A stretch of DNA of 56,437 bases from contig NZ_JAAGNI010000015.1 in NCBI RefSeq assembly GCF_010550605.1, forward strand, positions 1 to 56,437, given 5' to 3'. Below the pieces are notes generated by a model, which saw only the letters and a program-made list of their open reading frames with translations, had not been told where the DNA came from and made no database searches. Position numbers and translations under genes: made by a program. Source of the DNA: Streptomyces sp. SID9727 (lineage in GTDB: Bacteria; Actinomycetota; Actinomycetes; Streptomycetales; Streptomycetaceae). Positions 44,988 through 52,743 of this stretch are shown piece after piece. Every line of letters starts with the position of its first letter. Positions within the stretch are counted from its first letter, which is position 1.

Positions 44988-45539
44988 TCACTTCCGCGCC
45001 CAGTCGCGCATGGCGGAGCGGGACGAGAAGTCGGCCACGTCCTTGTCGAGCGGCCGGTCGGTGTACTGGTGGATGCGCCAGGAGGCCTTGATGCGCGGCT
45101 TGCCCGCCTTCACGTAGTCGGCGATCCAGAGTCCGTCCCCGGCGTACGACGTGGTGTCGTGGTGCAGCCAGAAGTAGCGGTTGCAGTACAGCAGGACGCG
45201 ATGGTGCGGCCGCAGGCGTTTGACCTCGCGGATGAAGCGGTCCTTCTCGGCGTTGCTCGCGCGGGTGCCCTCGCCGTTCTGCTCCCAGTCGACGGCGAGC
45301 AGATCACCGGCCTTCTCGGGCGCCTTGCTCAGGAAGTACTCGGCCTGAGCCGCGATGTTCCCGGGCCACAGGAAGTGGTAGAAGCCGACGACGCATTCGG
45401 CGTCGCGGGCCTGCTTCGTCTGGTCGGTCAGGCGCGGATTGACGTACGAACGGCCCTCGGTGGCCTTGATGAAGACGAAGTCCACTCCGTCCGTGTCGAA
45501 CGAGGACTGATGGGCGCTGACATCGACACCGTGCAGCAT
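44988..45539 (-). CDS. GH25-type lysozyme without signal peptide
   Basis: A 183-residue single GH25 domain. The motifs are MLHGVDVSAHQSSFDTD, FVFIKATEGRSYVNP, GFYHFLWPGN, LLAVDWEQNGEG with the catalytic acidic residues, and RIHQYTDRPLDKDVADFS. It has no signal peptide or cell-wall-binding domain, unlike the secreted muramidase at 15274. The ATG has AAAGGCGG upstream. Such cytoplasmic, phage-endolysin-like enzymes need a holin or another export route; none is adjacent. The domain call is firm; the role is uncertain. Confidence 0.88.
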   Translation of the reverse strand: MLHGVDVSAHQSSFDTDGVDFVFIKATEGRSYVNPRLTDQTKQARDAECVVGFYHFLWPGNIAAQAEYFLSKAPEKAGDLLAVDWEQNGEGTRASNAEKDRFIREVKRLRPHHRVLLYCNRYFWLHHDTTSYAGDGLWIADYVKAGKPRIKASWRIHQYTDRPLDKDVADFSSRSAMRDWARK

Positions 45540-45624
45540 GGGCGCCGCCTTTACAATCGGGGTGCTCTGTTCCGCTTACTTTCCCTGATCGCCCGCTTCC
45601 CACCCCCATCCGAAGCACGAATGC

Positions 45625-45660
45625 GCGTGTGTGCCGGGGCGCACGCTCCGGCACACACGC
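45625..45660. terminator. terminator downstream of the SDR gene
   Basis: GCGTGTGTGCCGG at 45625-45637 pairs perfectly with 45648-45660 (13 bp, 10-nt loop), followed by a second small hairpin GGCGGGC-ACAC-GCCCGCC near 45664-45682. It lies just downstream of the SDR stop on the minus strand. Confidence 0.6.
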
Positions 45661-45686
45661 CCGGGCGGGCACACGCCCGCCGACCG

Positions 45687-46559
45687 TCAGGCGTCGAATC
45701 CGGTGGAACGGCTGAGCTTCTCCCAGGCGAGCACTTCGGCGCGGGAGGCGTCGAGCGCGCCGAGCACGGCGTCCGTCGCGTCGTTGCCGAGCGGCAGCCG
45801 CAGCGGGGTGTCCCCGGCGTCCAGTGCCGCCAGGATGGCCGCGGCGGCCCTGGCGGGGTCGCCCTCCTGCTTGCCGTCCGAGTCCGGCAGGCCGCTGCGG
45901 ACCGGGCCGACGGAGTCCGCGTAGGCGTCCAGCGGCGCGGACTGGCGCAGGGCACCGCCGCCGGCGAATCCGGTGCGGAAGGAACCGGGTTCGACGATGA
46001 GGACCTTGATGCCGTGCGGGGCCACCTCGGCGGCCAGCGCCTCGGACAGGCCCTCCAGGGCGAACTTCGTCGCGGAGTAGCCGCCGACGCCGGGGAAGGT
46101 GAACCGGCCGCCCATGCTGCTCATCTGGACCACGGCGCCCGAACCGTCGCGGCGCATGTGCGGCAGCACCGCCCGGACCAAGGCAGCGGGGCCGAAGAAG
46201 TGGAGGTCCATGAGGTCGCGCAGCTCGCGGTCGGTGGTCTCCTCCACCGCGCCGACGAGCCCCATGCCCGCGTTGTTCACGAGCACGTCGATCCGCCCGT
46301 ACCAGAGCACGGTGTCCGCGACGACGTCGGCGATGCGGGCGGTGTCGGTGACGTCGAGCCGGACGGCGACCGCGCGGTCGGGGTGTGCGGCGACGAGGGC
46401 GTCGAGCGCCTCGGGCCGGCGCGCCGTGGCGACGACCGTGTCCCCGGCGGCGAGGGCGGCCTCGGCGATGGACCGGCCGAAGCCGGAGGAGGCGCCGGTG
46501 ATCAGCCAGACGCGACCCTGGGCGTTGTCGCGGGCGGGGGTGGCGTGTGCCGTGCTCAT
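45687..46559 (-). CDS. short-chain dehydrogenase/reductase
   Basis: A 290-residue classical SDR. The cofactor motif is WLITGASSGFGRSIAEAAL (TGxxxGxG), then VLVNNAGMG. The active-site residues are Ser in QMSSMGG and the YSATK pair (YxxxK). The C-terminal part VEPGSFRTGFAGGG is typical of the oxidoreductase subgroup often found next to LysR or TetR regulators. The ATG at 46557-46559 is preceded by CGGAG. It is divergent from the LysR gene across 115 bp and is its likely target. Substrate unknown. Confidence 0.9.
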   Translation of the reverse strand: MSTAHATPARDNAQGRVWLITGASSGFGRSIAEAALAAGDTVVATARRPEALDALVAAHPDRAVAVRLDVTDTARIADVVADTVLWYGRIDVLVNNAGMGLVGAVEETTDRELRDLMDLHFFGPAALVRAVLPHMRRDGSGAVVQMSSMGGRFTFPGVGGYSATKFALEGLSEALAAEVAPHGIKVLIVEPGSFRTGFAGGGALRQSAPLDAYADSVGPVRSGLPDSDGKQEGDPARAAAAILAALDAGDTPLRLPLGNDATDAVLGALDASRAEVLAWEKLSRSTGFDA

Positions 46560-46662
46560 GTTCAACTCCGTTGTTCCGTCGATGCGTTGCGGTGATTCAT
46601 TTATGTCATCCGCATGCGCGAACGGTCCAAGACATGGATTCTCCTGAGCGATAAAGACGACT

Positions 46663-46668
46663 TATGAT
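46663..46668 (+). promoter_or_regulatory. -10 of a leaderless promoter for the LysR gene
   Basis: TATGAT ends 6 nt before the ATG at 46675, and no Shine-Dalgarno lies between, indicating a leaderless transcript. A weak -35 (TTCTCC at 46639-46644) is 18 bp upstream. The 115-bp region to the SDR gene is the expected LysR binding site. Confidence 0.45.
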
Positions 46669-46674
46669 CACGCC

Positions 46675-47559
46675 ATGGAACTGCGCCAGCTGCACTACCT
46701 CACGGTGATAGCCGAGGAGGAGAACCTGGGCCGGGCCGCCCGCAGGCTCTTCGTCAGCCAGCCGGCGCTCTCGTACGCGCTCAGGAGTCTGGAGACGGAG
46801 CTCGGGGTGAAGCTCTTCGACCGCCACGCCGGCGGGGTCTCGGCCACCCCGGCGGGACGCGATGTGATCGCCGAGGCGCTGCTCACCGTACGCCAGGCCG
46901 AGCGCGTCACCGCGGCGGCCGAACGGCACACGCGGGGCGAGGCGGGGGTGCTGCGGGTGGGCTTCGAGGCGAGCGGGGCGGGCGAACTGACCACCAGGGC
47001 GCGGGCCGAGTTCGCCCGCCGCCATCCCGGGGTGCGGGTGGCCCCCAAACGGTACGACTGGGGGCAGGAGGCCGAAGCGCTGCGGGACGGCCTCGCGGAC
47101 GTGGCGTTCGTCTGGCTGCCCAACGACCTGACGGGGCTGACGTACGAGGCGGTGCACACCGAGTCCCGCGTCGTCGGCCTGCCCACGGGACACCCGCTGG
47201 CGTCCCGCGACGGCGTCTCCGTCCTGGAGGTCAAGGACGAGCCGCTGCTGTGGACGCGGCGGGCGCCCCGGCCATGGGTGGACTGGTGGGCCGTCAACCC
47301 GCGCCCCGACGGGTCGGCCCCGGTCTGGGGGCCGACCAACGACAACGTCGAGGAGATGCTGGAGCAGGTGGCGCAGGGGTCCGCGATCTGCTTCGCACCC
47401 GAGAGCATGGCCCGCTACTACGCGCGCCCCGACCTGTCCTGGGTGCCGCTCACCGACGTGGAGCCGCTGCGCGTGGTCCTGGCCTGGGCGGACGGCGCGG
47501 ACACCGCACTGGTACGGGGCTTCGCCCGCGTGGTGCGCGAGCTCGCCGCCGAGGGGTGA
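46675..47559 (+). CDS. LysR-family transcriptional regulator
   Basis: A 294-residue LysR protein. The N-terminal winged helix is MELRQLHYLTVIAEEENLGR, then ARRLFVSQPALSYALRSLET and GVKLFDRHAGGVSATPAG. The periplasmic-binding-like effector domain follows from about residue 92 (LRVGFEASGAGELT onward). Divergent orientation to the SDR gene is the classic LysR arrangement; it probably activates or represses that gene and itself. The effector is unknown. It is convergent with the radical SAM gene, 4 bp away. Confidence 0.92.
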   Translation: MELRQLHYLTVIAEEENLGRAARRLFVSQPALSYALRSLETELGVKLFDRHAGGVSATPAGRDVIAEALLTVRQAERVTAAAERHTRGEAGVLRVGFEASGAGELTTRARAEFARRHPGVRVAPKRYDWGQEAEALRDGLADVAFVWLPNDLTGLTYEAVHTESRVVGLPTGHPLASRDGVSVLEVKDEPLLWTRRAPRPWVDWWAVNPRPDGSAPVWGPTNDNVEEMLEQVAQGSAICFAPESMARYYARPDLSWVPLTDVEPLRVVLAWADGADTALVRGFARVVRELAAEG

Positions 47560-47563
47560 GCGC

Positions 47564-48931
47564 TCAGCCCGCTTCGGGGGCGTCCCGCGGGGCGGCCGGC
47601 AGGCTGTCCATGAAGGAGCTGACGGAGAACACCGCGTTCCCCGCTCCGGGCGGGCCGTAACCGGGAGGCGAGCTGAGACCGAATTCGTCCATCGTCGCGC
47701 GGTACGACTCCAGGAGCCGGATGTGGTACTCCAGCGGCGCCCCGTCCGGGTTGGTCTTGCCGAGCGGGGTCGTCGGCTCCGGGCACCAGGTGGTGAAGCG
47801 CGGGGTGATGCCGTGCGACATGAAGAAGCGCAGGCCCTCGGTGGTCGAATCGATGGCTTCCTTCACCGTGGTGAAGCCGAACGGCTCGGCCATCTCCACA
47901 CCGGCCACGAAGTTCGGGATGACGTTGCGCGCGCCGAAGACGTCGGCGGAGTCGAGGATGCGGCGGTGCCACTCGTCACGGCCGACGTAGCGCTCCTTGC
48001 CCGGGCAGTAGAGCTCGAACAGCCGCCGGTCCCACACCTCGTAGTTGGGGTGGTAGATCTGCACCCCGTAGTCGTGGAAGCGCTGGACGTCCGCCTTGGG
48101 CAGGGCCTGGGCGACGACCTTCCCGATCCAGCGGCCCGGGAAACGCTCCTCGATGGCCTTGGCGTACTGGCCGTAGAAGTCCGCCTCGTCCCGCCCGCCG
48201 ATGTGCGAGGTGATGGCGCCGCCGGTGAGGGTGTACGCGGTGGAGGTCTTCGCCGTGTCGTACCGGTCGATGATCTCCAGCGCCTCCAGTACCTCCTCGA
48301 CGGGCTTCACCCCGGTGTACGGGCGGCCCGCCGCCTTGTGCTGGCGCCAGTTGTGGTTGATGTCGCAGTACTGGCACTCCTCCTTCGCACCGAAGTACTG
48401 GCAGACCCGGAAGACGGTGAGGTAGACGAGGTAGCCCCACTGGATCGTCGGGGCGACCTCCATGACGGACTTCCCGTTGGCCAGCGTGTGCCGGTAGTAG
48501 TCCGGCATCGGGGGGAGGCCGACGTCGGAGATGCGCCTGCCGTCGAGGTAGAGCCCGAGCATCCCGTCCGCGTCCGCCGCGACGCGGTACGGGGACGCGG
48601 GGTTGACGCGCACCGAGACGACGGTGCGCCGCAGCTCGTACGGGCCGCCGGTGAGCACGATCTCCTCCGGCGGGCGGCGCAGGGCGGCCGCGCCCAACTC
48701 GGGCAGGGTGCCGTGGTCGAAGGAGAAGATGAAGTACGACTTCGGCTTGACGTCACCGCCCTCGTTGTCGCTGAGCGCGGACTCGTCGAAGGCGACGCCG
48801 CCGCGCAGCAGGTCTTCCTTGATGACGGCCTCGCGCGGCACGTGCGGGAACTGCTCCATCAGCCGTTCGACGAGCCGGGTGCGGTCTGCGGTGCCGGGCT
48901 CGGTGCGGCTGGGATCGGTACGGCTGGGCAT
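47564..48931 (-). CDS. radical SAM protein with CX8CX2C cluster motif
   Basis: A 455-residue protein with a TIM-barrel-like radical SAM core. The [4Fe-4S]-binding cysteines appear to be C177, C186 and C189 in CQYFGAKEECQYCDINHN, a CX8CX2C spacing rather than the usual CX3CX2C. A GGAITSH segment (glycine-rich, SAM binding) and VVAQALPKAD, IYHPNYEVWD strands follow. About 170 residues precede the core. The ATG has GAGGAG upstream. I do not recognise a characterised subfamily. It may methylate or rearrange a small molecule; no peptide precursor or B12 domain is seen nearby. Confidence 0.8.
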   Translation of the reverse strand: MPSRTDPSRTEPGTADRTRLVERLMEQFPHVPREAVIKEDLLRGGVAFDESALSDNEGGDVKPKSYFIFSFDHGTLPELGAAALRRPPEEIVLTGGPYELRRTVVSVRVNPASPYRVAADADGMLGLYLDGRRISDVGLPPMPDYYRHTLANGKSVMEVAPTIQWGYLVYLTVFRVCQYFGAKEECQYCDINHNWRQHKAAGRPYTGVKPVEEVLEALEIIDRYDTAKTSTAYTLTGGAITSHIGGRDEADFYGQYAKAIEERFPGRWIGKVVAQALPKADVQRFHDYGVQIYHPNYEVWDRRLFELYCPGKERYVGRDEWHRRILDSADVFGARNVIPNFVAGVEMAEPFGFTTVKEAIDSTTEGLRFFMSHGITPRFTTWCPEPTTPLGKTNPDGAPLEYHIRLLESYRATMDEFGLSSPPGYGPPGAGNAVFSVSSFMDSLPAAPRDAPEAG

Positions 48932-49053
48932 GTGCGGGCTCCTCGGTCGGTCGTCGGCGTGTTCCGGATGCGACGTCTGTGCAACGAACCACGGCCGCGG
49001 GGCGTTCTCGTCCCCGCTGCCGGATGCGTCACTCCCCGCTTCCGGATCCTATG

Positions 49054-49063
49054 TGACCGGTCA
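49054..49063. promoter_or_regulatory. TGACCGGTCA palindrome upstream of SRPBCC gene
   Basis: A perfect 10-bp palindrome, extended on the right by GTAA, resembling TetR-type operators. It lies 89 bp upstream of the SRPBCC start and about 120 bp upstream of the divergent radical SAM gene. Confidence 0.35.
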
Positions 49064-49151
49064 GTAAGGTGTGGGGGCGGGAGCCCGTCGGCCGTGCGGC
49101 CGGTCCGACGCCCGGTCGTGACCGCAGCCGGCCGCGGAACGGAAGTGCTCC

Positions 49152-49658
49152 ATGCCCCGCACCATGTCCGTGTCGGACAGCATCGTCGTGCACACCGGCC
49201 CGCTGGAGGTGTACGCCCGGCTGAGCGACCCCACGGCCATGGGCCGCTGGAGCCCGGAGAACCTCGGCGCCCGGGTGCGGGGGGACCGCCGGGAGGCGTA
49301 CGTCGGCATGGTGTTCGACGGCCGGAACAAGCGGGGCCCGGTCAGCTGGACGACGCGGTGCACGGTGACCGCGGCCGATCCGGGCAGGCGGTTCGCGTTC
49401 CGCGTCCACGCGATCGGTGCGCGGCGGCCGTTGCTGCGCGGGCCGATCGCCACGTGGGAGTACCGCTTCGAGGCGGTGGAGGGCGGCACCCGGGTCACGG
49501 AGACCTGGACGGACGACCGCCGCGCCTGGCCGGACGTCGTGGCCAACGCCTTCGACCGGGTGGCCACCCGGGGGCACACCTTCGCCGTGTTCCAGCGCCG
49601 CAACATCCGCACCACGCTCGAACGCCTCAAGGCGGCGCTGGACTCCCCGGAAGGCTGA
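49152..49658 (+). CDS. SRPBCC-family (polyketide cyclase/dehydrase-like) protein
   Basis: A 168-residue START-like protein. It begins VSDSIVVHTGPLEVYARLSD, with PTAMGRWSPENLGARV, and a later WEYRFEAVEGGTRVTETW strand pair and a long C-terminal helix, as in the Streptomyces SRPBCC/polyketide cyclase group. The fold binds hydrophobic ligands; catalysis is not implied. The ATG follows GGAAG. It is convergent with the pentapeptide-repeat gene 4 bp downstream. Confidence 0.8.
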   Translation: MPRTMSVSDSIVVHTGPLEVYARLSDPTAMGRWSPENLGARVRGDRREAYVGMVFDGRNKRGPVSWTTRCTVTAADPGRRFAFRVHAIGARRPLLRGPIATWEYRFEAVEGGTRVTETWTDDRRAWPDVVANAFDRVATRGHTFAVFQRRNIRTTLERLKAALDSPEG

Positions 49659-49662
49659 CGGG

Positions 49663-50517
49663 TCAGGCCGTCCAGTGCGCGGGGCGGCCGAGCGGCGACG
49701 GGAGCCGGGTGGCGCCGCTCCCCCGGGCGGCGTTCACCTGCGCCTGTGTCAGGAACAGCGCCCCGGTCAGGTCGGCGCCCGACAGGTCCGCGTCCCGGAA
49801 GTCCGCGCCGATGAGGTCCGCGAGGCGCAGGTCCGCGCCGGCGAGGTCCGCCGCGATGAGGTAGGCGCCGCGCAGATCGGCGCCCCGCAGGTCCGCCTTC
49901 CTGAGCCGGGCGCCCATGAGGTCGCCGCCCCGGTGGCTGCGCCGCTTGCGGCCGGGCGCCGTGGCGCGGACGAGTTCGCTCACGCGTCCGAGGAGCACGG
50001 CGACCTCGCCCCGGTGGGCGGCCACGTCGAGATCGACCAGGGCGGGGGCGTCGAGGCGGGTCAGGGCTTCGGTCGCTTCCAGCGTGCGCCGGATCTCGCC
50101 GCGCAGGGGACGGGCGGGGGCGAGGGCGGCCGCCTCGGTCAGGTACCAGAGCAGCTCGTGGAGTTGCCGGACCACCGGGAAGACCTCGAACATCCGCTGC
50201 GCGGTCTCCGGTGCGGCGCGCCAGTCCCGGCCGCCGAAGATGTCCACCGACACCTTCTGGCCCGCCCCGAAGCAGTCGTAGACGGTGCAGCCGGGGAAGC
50301 CCTCGGTGCGCAGCCGCGCGTGGACGCCGCAGCGGAAGTCGTCCCGGAGGTTCCGACAGGGTGTGCCCGCCGCCTTGTTGACGGCGAAGTCGGCGGAGCG
50401 CGTGAGCGTCAGCGCGACACAGCACAGGGCGAAGCACTTGCCGCAGTCGGCGCGCAGGGCGTCACGGCCGTCTCCGTCCTGGCGGTCGGTGCCGGAGGGC
50501 CGGTCGGTGTCGGGCAC
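49663..50517 (-). CDS. pentapeptide-repeat protein with N-terminal Cys cluster
   Basis: A 284-residue protein. Near the N-terminus DCGKCFALCCVALT and later CRNL, FRCGVH, PGCTVYDCFGAG give a Cys-rich putative metal-binding region. The C-terminal quarter is about 10 pentapeptide repeats (A(D/N)LxG type: ADLRGADLRGAYLIAADLAG onward), forming a right-handed quadrilateral beta-helix. The GTG at 50515-50517 follows AAGGA. Some pentapeptide proteins protect gyrase from drugs by mimicking DNA, but this has too few repeats to assume that. Function unknown. Confidence 0.85.
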   Translation of the reverse strand: MPDTDRPSGTDRQDGDGRDALRADCGKCFALCCVALTLTRSADFAVNKAAGTPCRNLRDDFRCGVHARLRTEGFPGCTVYDCFGAGQKVSVDIFGGRDWRAAPETAQRMFEVFPVVRQLHELLWYLTEAAALAPARPLRGEIRRTLEATEALTRLDAPALVDLDVAAHRGEVAVLLGRVSELVRATAPGRKRRSHRGGDLMGARLRKADLRGADLRGAYLIAADLAGADLRLADLIGADFRDADLSGADLTGALFLTQAQVNAARGSGATRLPSPLGRPAHWTA

Positions 50518-50652
50518 AGGGATGGATCCTTCGGGGCGCGGTGTTCGTGAGCAGCACCGGAGCCTATCGGTTCGGTGTGCGGTCCGCCGTTGTCGGTGGG
50601 GCGGCGCACACTGGCGGGAGTGCGGTACGGCGAAGGAACGGAGGGGGCGCGG

Positions 50653-51138
50653 ATGCGCGACGGGGAGGAGAGCGGGTTCGAACCGGCGACCGGGGACGGC
50701 CCGCCGGCCCGCGGGGAGGCTGAGGCGCGCTCCGCTTCGGTGCGGTCGGCGTTGGCCGGGCTGCGGCAGATCAGGCGGCTGGCGAACAGCGGCCCGGGCG
50801 ACCCGGAGTCGGTGCCCGCGCCATGGGAACGGCACCGCCCGGTACGGGCCGTGGCCCTGGCCCTGGAGGCCGCGGGGCTCCCCGCCTCGGCCGTCGGCCC
50901 GTCAGGGGAGCGTACGGCGAAGGGGTACCGGGTGGCGGCGGGGCCATCGCCGGGCACCGTGCGGGTGGAGTGGCTGGGGCCGGCCGGGAGCGGGGCGGCG
51001 TACGAGGAGGAGGGCGAGCTGGCCAGGTGCGTGGCGGCGCTGCGGGAGTTGGGCTGGACCGCGCTGTTGTACCGGGGGCCGCGCGGTCGCCGGTTCCTGG
51101 AGGTCGAGCCGCCGACGGGTCGGCCGGACGGCCGATAG
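50653..51138 (+). CDS. protein of unknown function
   Basis: A 161-residue protein. ATG at 50653 is preceded by GGAGGGG. The N-terminal 40 residues are acidic and low-complexity. The rest has a predicted mixed fold (VRAVALALEAAGLPASAVGP, TAKGYRVAAGPSPGTVRVEW, CVAALRELGWTALLYRG). It may be a small actinobacterial domain found in operons with short neighbours; I do not recognise the family. It is followed after 89 bp by the 75-residue gene at 51228. Confidence 0.65.
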   Translation: MRDGEESGFEPATGDGPPARGEAEARSASVRSALAGLRQIRRLANSGPGDPESVPAPWERHRPVRAVALALEAAGLPASAVGPSGERTAKGYRVAAGPSPGTVRVEWLGPAGSGAAYEEEGELARCVAALRELGWTALLYRGPRGRRFLEVEPPTGRPDGR

Positions 51139-51227
51139 CCGCCGTGCCGTGCCGCTCGCCGGACGGCGTTGTCAGACCCATGGGGGATGCTGGTGGGGTC
51201 CGACACCTCTGACCTGGAGATGCTGAG

Positions 51228-51455
51228 ATGCGCAAGGACGAAATCGCGGCGGCACAGGCGTACGTCCGTTTACTGGAGGCCACCCGGGCGGCTCTCTCCG
51301 ACCCCGACGACGCCCCGCTGTTCCTGCCGTTGCTCACCTCGCCGATGGAGGAGGCGGACGGGGCGCTCCGGCGTGCCGGGTTCGCCGGAAACGAGACGCG
51401 GTTCTTCGAACTGGTCGGCGCGCTCCGGCCGAGCCTGACGGGCAGTGGCCACTGA
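51228..51455 (+). CDS. 75-residue protein with TTA codon
   Basis: The protein begins MRKDEIAAAQAYVRLLEATR and is mostly helical, with an acidic middle (SPMEEADGALRRAGFAGNET). GGAGAT precedes the ATG. Codon 15 is TTA (51270-51272), one of very few TTA codons in the window, so expression probably depends on the bldA tRNA and hence on development. The family is not recognised. Confidence 0.65.
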   Translation: MRKDEIAAAQAYVRLLEATRAALSDPDDAPLFLPLLTSPMEEADGALRRAGFAGNETRFFELVGALRPSLTGSGH

Positions 51456-51482
51456 ACCGAGGGGTGGGGCGGGCCCGCTCCC

Positions 51483-52553
51483 TCAGCCTGCCTCGGGAAG
51501 TGGTGCGAGGCCGAGTTCGCGGTCACCGAGGGGCGTGAAGTGGCGGGCCACGTCCTCGGCGGTGACCTGGGCGAGCTCGGAGGGTTTCCACTTCGGGTCG
51601 CGGTCCTTGTCCACGATCTGGGCGCGGACGCCCTCCACCAGGTCGGGGCCCGCGAAGGCGGCGGTCGAGACGCGGTACTCCTGGTCGAGGACCGCTTCGA
51701 GCCCGCCGAGGCGGCGTGCCCGGCGCACGGCTTCGAGGGTCACCTTGAGCGAGGTGGGTGCCTTGGTCAGGATGGTCGCCGCGGCCTGCTTGGCGGCCGG
51801 GTCCCCGTGGCCGGCGAGGCGGTCGGTGATCTCCTCGACCGTGTCCGCCGCGTAGCAGGAGTCGATCCAGGCGCGGTGCGCGGCGAGCTCGCCGCCGGGG
51901 GCGGGGCGGGCGTGGTCCCTCACGGTCGTGGCGACGGCCTCGGGGGTCGTGCACCGGGCCAGGGCGGCGACGAGGGCGGCGAGCCCGTCGGCGGGCACGA
52001 AGTGGTCGGCGAGTCCGCAGAGCAGCGCGTCGGCCGCACCGACCGCCTCACCGGTGAGCGCGAGATGCGTGCCGAGTTCGCCGGGTGCGGTGCCCAGCAG
52101 GTACGTTCCGCCGACGTCCGGGACGAACCCGATCCCAGTTTCCGGCATGGCGATGCGTGAACGCTCCGTGACGATCCGGACGGAGCCGTGGGCGGAGACT
52201 CCGACACCGCCGCCCATCACGATGCCGTCCATGAGGGCGACGTACGGCTTGGGGAAACGGGCGATCCGTGCGTTGAGCCGGTACTCGTCCCGCCAGAAGT
52301 CCAGCGAGGCGCTTCCCCCGGCCAGGGCGTCGTCGCGGACGGCTCGGATGTCGCCGCCCGCGCACAGGCCGCGCTCCCCCGCGCCGGTGAGCAGCACGGC
52401 GACGACGGCCTCGTCGCTCTCGGCCGCGTCGAGGGCGTCGGCCAGGAGTCGCACCATGGCGTGGTTGAGCGCGTTCAGGGCGCGGGGCCGGTTGAGCGTG
52501 AGGTGGCGGACGCGTCCTTCGGTGTGCAGCAGGACGGGGTCCTCGTGGTTCAT
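51483..52553 (-). CDS. enoyl-CoA hydratase/3-hydroxyisobutyryl-CoA hydrolase-like
   Basis: A 356-residue crotonase-fold enzyme of the HIBCH size class. Motifs: LTLNRPRALNALNHAMVRLL, GLCAGGDIRAVRDD (first oxyanion Gly), MGGGVGVSAHGSVRIVTERS with PETGIGFVPDVGGTYLLG, where Glu and Asp of the hydrolase subgroup sit. The longer C-terminal helical region separates it from simple hydratases. 3-Hydroxyisobutyryl-CoA hydrolase acts in valine breakdown. The ATG has GGAG upstream. It is divergent from the SpoIIE gene. Confidence 0.88.
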   Translation of the reverse strand: MNHEDPVLLHTEGRVRHLTLNRPRALNALNHAMVRLLADALDAAESDEAVVAVLLTGAGERGLCAGGDIRAVRDDALAGGSASLDFWRDEYRLNARIARFPKPYVALMDGIVMGGGVGVSAHGSVRIVTERSRIAMPETGIGFVPDVGGTYLLGTAPGELGTHLALTGEAVGAADALLCGLADHFVPADGLAALVAALARCTTPEAVATTVRDHARPAPGGELAAHRAWIDSCYAADTVEEITDRLAGHGDPAAKQAAATILTKAPTSLKVTLEAVRRARRLGGLEAVLDQEYRVSTAAFAGPDLVEGVRAQIVDKDRDPKWKPSELAQVTAEDVARHFTPLGDRELGLAPLPEAG

Positions 52554-52743
52554 GCGCGCGCTCCGCTCAGCCCGGGTGCCGTTGCCGTCCGCCGGTCGGG
52601 GGACGATCTTCCGCTGCCATTGTGCGCGGGCCCCGGAGGGAGGGGCGGTGCGGGGTGGGTTCCGCTGTGGCAGGTGTGCCGGACCGGCCGGACAATTGAG
52701 GCACGCCGTACGGCGGACCCGCCGGACGATCCCCGGAGCTGGC

